A program made the translations under genes and the position numbers. From positions 181,477-245,476 of the forward strand of contig NZ_NIUC01000002.1 in assembly GCF_002807035.1 (NCBI RefSeq): 64,000 nt of DNA, written 5' to 3'. Below the pieces are notes generated by a model. The model searched no databases. It was not told where the DNA came from and saw only the letters and a list, made by a program, of their open reading frames with translations. Positions 61,356 through 64,000 of this stretch are shown here, piece by piece. Each line of letters starts with the position of its first letter. The first letter of the stretch is position 1. Source of the DNA: Algoriphagus formosus (lineage in GTDB: Bacteria; Bacteroidota; Bacteroidia; Cytophagales; Cyclobacteriaceae).

Positions 61356-62564
61356 TTATTTAAAGAAATTGCTAAGCTTTTCCAGCTCAGTCCTCTTATT
61401 CTCATCCGCTATCTCCACATACTTCTGAAGGGTAGTTAGCTTTCGATGCCCAGTAATTTTCTGAATCACAGGTAAGGGAATCCCAGCTAATATGGCATTG
61501 GTAATAAAGGTTCTCCTTCCTGTATGACTTGCAATCAGCTGGTGTTTGGGAAAGGTCAGGTACTTCTTCACACCCTTTTCATACCGGACTATTTCAATTT
61601 GATCTGTAATTCCAGCTTCTCTGCAAAGCCCCTTGACATAGTCATTAAACTTCTGATTGGAAATTTTCAGTGGGGTTAGATCATACTCATATTTAGCCAA
61701 TACTGCTTTTAAATGAGGATGAATAGGAATAGATACTTTCTCTCCAGTCTTTTGGGTATTGATATATAGAAACTCTCCTCTCACCCAGCTTTTTCTTACC
61801 CTGACTGCATCTCCAAACCTGAGACCTGTAAAGATCAATACAAGGAATAAATCCCTCACTTTGGATTCTGAATTAGTCTTTGGGACATACTGAATCAGCT
61901 TTACCACTTCATCCTTGCTTAGTACTATTGTATTGGTTTCAACCATTCTAGGATATTGGAATTCCTTGTAGAATTCATTTTCTAGAAGGCCCTCTTTTCT
62001 GAGGTAATTCATAAACAATAGGATAAACCTGAAATTCTTGTGGATAGTATTTGGCTGTAACCCTACCTTCTGTTCCCAATAATGCGTCAGTTTATTGATA
62101 AAGGTCTGATTGTATTCCACTAGGTACATTTTCTTTCTGCCTAGAAAGATCTTTAGATGATTTTTAATGGTAGTAAGCTTAATGACCATTTTGTGCTTGG
62201 CTGTCAACTTCTTTACTTCCATGAATTCTTCAAACAGCGTGAGAATATCCCTTTCCTGAACAGGCTTCTCTTCTAATTTGGTCTTTATTAGGTCTACTGT
62301 AAGATATCCAATCTCCTTCTCCCATTGATAGAGCTGTTGCTTTACTTCTTGATGCTTATCTTCTAGTCTTCTCAGAAGCTGCTCTTTTTGGGGATATGAT
62401 TTAGAGATTATACCATTTTTCCAGAATTTCTCATGGATTTCCTCCCCTGTGGGAAGGTACATTCGCTCCCTTTTGCTATCTCTGGAAAAGTAGATTTCTA
62501 TGGTAATCTTACCCATTCCAGTTTTCTTACTTGGGTTTTTCAGGACATATTTTGTTCGGTACAT
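61356..62564 (-). CDS. int: tyrosine recombinase (integrase) of the island
   Basis: A 402-residue phage-integrase-family recombinase. Arm/SAM-like DNA-binding regions fill the first 200 residues. The catalytic set is complete: R249 in FTGLRFGD, K272 in NTQKTGE, H347-x-x-R350 in SHTGRR, H373 in ITGHRKL and Y382 in LQKYVEI. ATG 62564 is chosen over TTG 62612 because the longer start would place tandem 11-bp sites inside the gene. It lies about 130 bp inside attR and is read towards attL, and should cut within the ssrA repeat. Confidence 0.9.
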   Translation of the reverse strand: MYRTKYVLKNPSKKTGMGKITIEIYFSRDSKRERMYLPTGEEIHEKFWKNGIISKSYPQKEQLLRRLEDKHQEVKQQLYQWEKEIGYLTVDLIKTKLEEKPVQERDILTLFEEFMEVKKLTAKHKMVIKLTTIKNHLKIFLGRKKMYLVEYNQTFINKLTHYWEQKVGLQPNTIHKNFRFILLFMNYLRKEGLLENEFYKEFQYPRMVETNTIVLSKDEVVKLIQYVPKTNSESKVRDLFLVLIFTGLRFGDAVRVRKSWVRGEFLYINTQKTGEKVSIPIHPHLKAVLAKYEYDLTPLKISNQKFNDYVKGLCREAGITDQIEIVRYEKGVKKYLTFPKHQLIASHTGRRTFITNAILAGIPLPVIQKITGHRKLTTLQKYVEIADENKRTELEKLSNFFK

Positions 62565-62565
62565 T

Positions 62566-62587
62566 TTCAGTGGCAATTCAGTGGCAG
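62566..62587 (+). repeat. 11-bp tandem sites near right end (candidate integrase arm sites)
   Basis: TTCAGTGGCAA and TTCAGTGGCAG are tandem units directly upstream of the int start codon. They match the pair at 46519-46540 in unit length, core and direction. Their place over the int leader also allows self-regulation by the recombinase. Confidence 0.5.
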
Positions 62588-62692
62588 AACTCTCTGAAAT
62601 CCCCTGGATCAACTCATCATTTTATATACTTAATCGAAATGGAAACTGGTAGAATCAACTTGTACTAAGCTCTAGAAATTATGCCTAAACTA

Positions 62693-62876
62693 AGGTGTCG
62701 ATCAGGTCAGACTGCTGCTTGCGATGCGATTAAGCAAGCTTAAGACTCAGTCGCTAAGCTAGACTCAGGTGTGTCACCCAGCATAGTCTAGTCGAAAAAC
62801 CAATCGGTGACTAAGCATGTAGACGGTACGGTGTTTCCTTATCTGGACGCGAGTTCGAATCTCGCCAGCTCCACCA
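62693..62876 (+). pseudogene. displaced ssrA 3' fragment (attR)
   Basis: The 182-bp repeat followed by CA completes CTCCACCA, so this copy keeps the encoded CCA tail (62874-62876). It has no promoter or tag region and cannot give a working tmRNA. It is the original chromosomal 3' end, pushed away by the island. Confidence 0.9.
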
Positions 62877-62889
62877 GTTCAAACACAAA

Positions 62890-62934
62890 ACCCATTGTAA
62901 ATCAATTATTTGCAATGGGTCTATCTTTGTTTTA
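62890..62934 (+). terminator. original ssrA terminator
   Basis: ACCCATTG (62890-62897) pairs with CAATGGGT (62913-62920), followed by CTATCTTTGTTTT. It lies 13 bp after the CCA of the displaced ssrA end. Confidence 0.7.
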
Positions 62935-63259
62935 GTAACAAAACAGTAACAATTTGCGATTTTTTCACCTTAGGTAATCTAATTACAAGAATCTGAGGAT
63001 TTGAAGTGGATTAAAAAAACTTAGCCATACTTCACCTTAACAGATTGTTTGTTTTAAAAATAAGCCTACCTTTTTGGCAATATACGTTGTTAGACTATCC
63101 TTTTTTTTAAATCTACATCTCACTTTTTAGACAATACTATACTTATCTAAAAATCAATGAATAAAAACGATAAGAAAAATGGAAAATTACCCACTTTATG
63201 GTATTGATTTGTACGATAGAACAAATTACTTTTAGGATTAAAATTTTAATTACAAAGCT
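62935..63259. other. intergenic stretch right of the island, no gene seen
   Basis: AT-rich spacer between the old ssrA terminator and the gene at 63260. It has two GTAACA repeats (near 62935-62952) but no ORF, RNA or clear promoter that I can support. Confidence 0.5.
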
Positions 63260-63862
63260 ATGAAAACAAAAATGAAATTTATCCTAGTGATTCTAGGAAT
63301 GCTTTTTTCGTTTAGTAATTACGCCCAAGACGTAATAACGAAGAAAGACGGAACAGATATAGAGGCAAAAGTCTTAGAAGTTACTCCTGAAGAAATAAAA
63401 TATAAAAGGTTTGACAATCAGTCAGGCCCGACTTTTACAATTTTGATATCAGAGGTATTGATGGTAACATATGAAAACGGAACAAGAGATATTTTTGATC
63501 AAAAAAGAACCTACTCAACCGAGTCTGATGAATTATATGAGCTAATAGAAAAGGGAAAGCAAGATGCCCTTATGTATTACAATGGGAACAATTCTGGTAG
63601 AGGAGGTGTAGCTGCAACATCTATTTTATTTGGGCCTGTTATTGGTCTTATTCCAGCCGCAATAATCACATCATCTGAACCAGATGAGGGAAATTTAAAC
63701 GCTCCCAATTTAGAACTGATGAGAGATCCTAACTACCGTAAGGGCTACACAGATCAGGCAACCAAAACCAAGAAGAAGAAAGTTTGGAAAGCTTATGGCA
63801 TTGCTTCAGGAATTTGGCTAGGCATTATAGTTGCCAGCTATGCAGTAGCGGGATCACTCTAA
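63260..63862 (+). CDS. exported or membrane-anchored protein of unknown function
   Basis: A 200-residue protein with a signal peptide (MKFILVILGMLFSFSNYA, cut before QDV). The next stretch (ITKKDGTDIEAKVLEVTPEE, then IKYKRFDNQSGP) is a small beta-domain seen in many Bacteroidota hypothetical proteins. Two hydrophobic segments follow (SILFGPVIGLIPAAIITSS and GIASGIWLGIIVASYAVAGS), so it may be anchored in a membrane. The function is unknown. The remaining 138 bases to the window edge show no gene. Confidence 0.65.
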   Translation: MKTKMKFILVILGMLFSFSNYAQDVITKKDGTDIEAKVLEVTPEEIKYKRFDNQSGPTFTILISEVLMVTYENGTRDIFDQKRTYSTESDELYELIEKGKQDALMYYNGNNSGRGGVAATSILFGPVIGLIPAAIITSSEPDEGNLNAPNLELMRDPNYRKGYTDQATKTKKKKVWKAYGIASGIWLGIIVASYAVAGSL

Positions 63863-64000
63863 TTAAATTCTTTGATTTTGAAGACCATTGGTCTGACCTA
63901 TGTTAAAGTCTTAACCTTCTAGCCCTATAAAATTTAAAGAAAAACTTTACTGTTATTCACCAAATAAATAAGTCCCTGTATAATTATCATATACGGGGAT

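Larger units (their letters stand above)
46273..62874. mobile_element. integrative genomic island in ssrA (about 16.4 kb)
   Basis: The element is bounded by a perfect 182-bp repeat of the tmRNA 3' end, and a tyrosine recombinase gene lies at the right end, facing inward from attR. Cargo includes a type III restriction-modification operon with TcmP and a three-Cys protein, RadC, a DUF3871 protein, a RecA-like ATPase, an XRE regulator, and several unknowns. No conjugation, capsid or relaxase genes are visible, so it is a mobilisable or satellite-like island rather than a complete ICE or prophage. Excision by recombination between the repeats would give a 16,420-bp circle. Coordinates include both repeats. 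Confidence 0.92.

Noticed and set aside
61356..62612. Longer integrase from TTG 62612
   Set aside because: It would put the tandem 11-bp sites in the coding region and start with TTG; the ATG at 62564 gives a normal N-terminus MYRTKYVLKN.
46273..62874. A prophage or conjugative element
   Set aside because: No capsid, terminase, portal, tail, relaxase or mating-pair genes are visible among the island genes.
62693..62876. A second functional tmRNA
   Set aside because: It lacks the 5' acceptor strand, tag and promoter; it is the displaced 3' end left by integration.

Overview
The window comes from a Bacteroidota chromosome, most likely order Cytophagales and close to Cyclobacteriaceae/Algoriphagus; the genus is inferred, not proven. 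Pointers are two giant secreted proteins with gliding/T9SS-type C-terminal domains, SprB-like repeats, many Bacteroidota-only families (DUF3078, DUF3871, TPR-AraC regulators), TAnnTTTG-type promoters, few Shine-Dalgarno sites, and a tmRNA whose tag reads GETSYAMAA.

1-11.5 kb is an accessory and stress region. It holds an MDR oxidoreductase, a TPR-AraC regulator, an MFS exporter, a Vat/CatB-like acetyltransferase, a small membrane protein, a beta-barrel protein, a class-C beta-lactamase-like hydrolase, an NAD(P)H-binding protein, a retropepsin-like lipoprotein, a DUF2306 protein and a membrane-anchored LytTR regulator. Three promoters here share an AGTCC-containing element exactly 44 bp ahead of a CAnnTTTG -7 box, which suggests one small regulon. 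11.5-30 kb has two large T9SS-type surface proteins, a Crp regulator, a beta-helix/di-haem cytochrome pair, a racemase-GNAT-symporter operon and the sdhCAB operon with a clear promoter. 30-46 kb is mostly housekeeping: an SbtA-like bicarbonate transporter with a divergent LysR gene, fabD, folK, sppA, a flavin reductase, an EEP hydrolase, vapBC, aminopeptidase P, an M16 peptidase, an O-methyltransferase, an MltD-like transglycosylase, DUF3078, and a dnaX gene split into gamma and tau by an A10 frameshift site.

At 46.05 kb lies ssrA (tmRNA). A genomic island of 16,420 bp is inserted in its 3' end, bounded by a perfect 182-bp direct repeat (46273-46454 and 62693-62874). The island rebuilds the tmRNA 3' end but without an encoded CCA; the displaced original 3' end, with CCA and its own terminator, sits at the far side. 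The island carries a tyrosine recombinase, an eroded second integrase copy, paired 11-bp tandem sites near both ends, an XRE regulator with a three-half-site operator, RadC/DUF3871/RecA-like ATPase genes, a protein with an SSB-like C-terminal tip, and a tightly packed operon: type III mod, res, TcmP, a DUF5131 three-Cys protein and a helicase-like protein with a lysine-less P-loop. The coupling of the TcmP/three-Cys pair to a type III restriction system is the best candidate here for an undescribed defence module.
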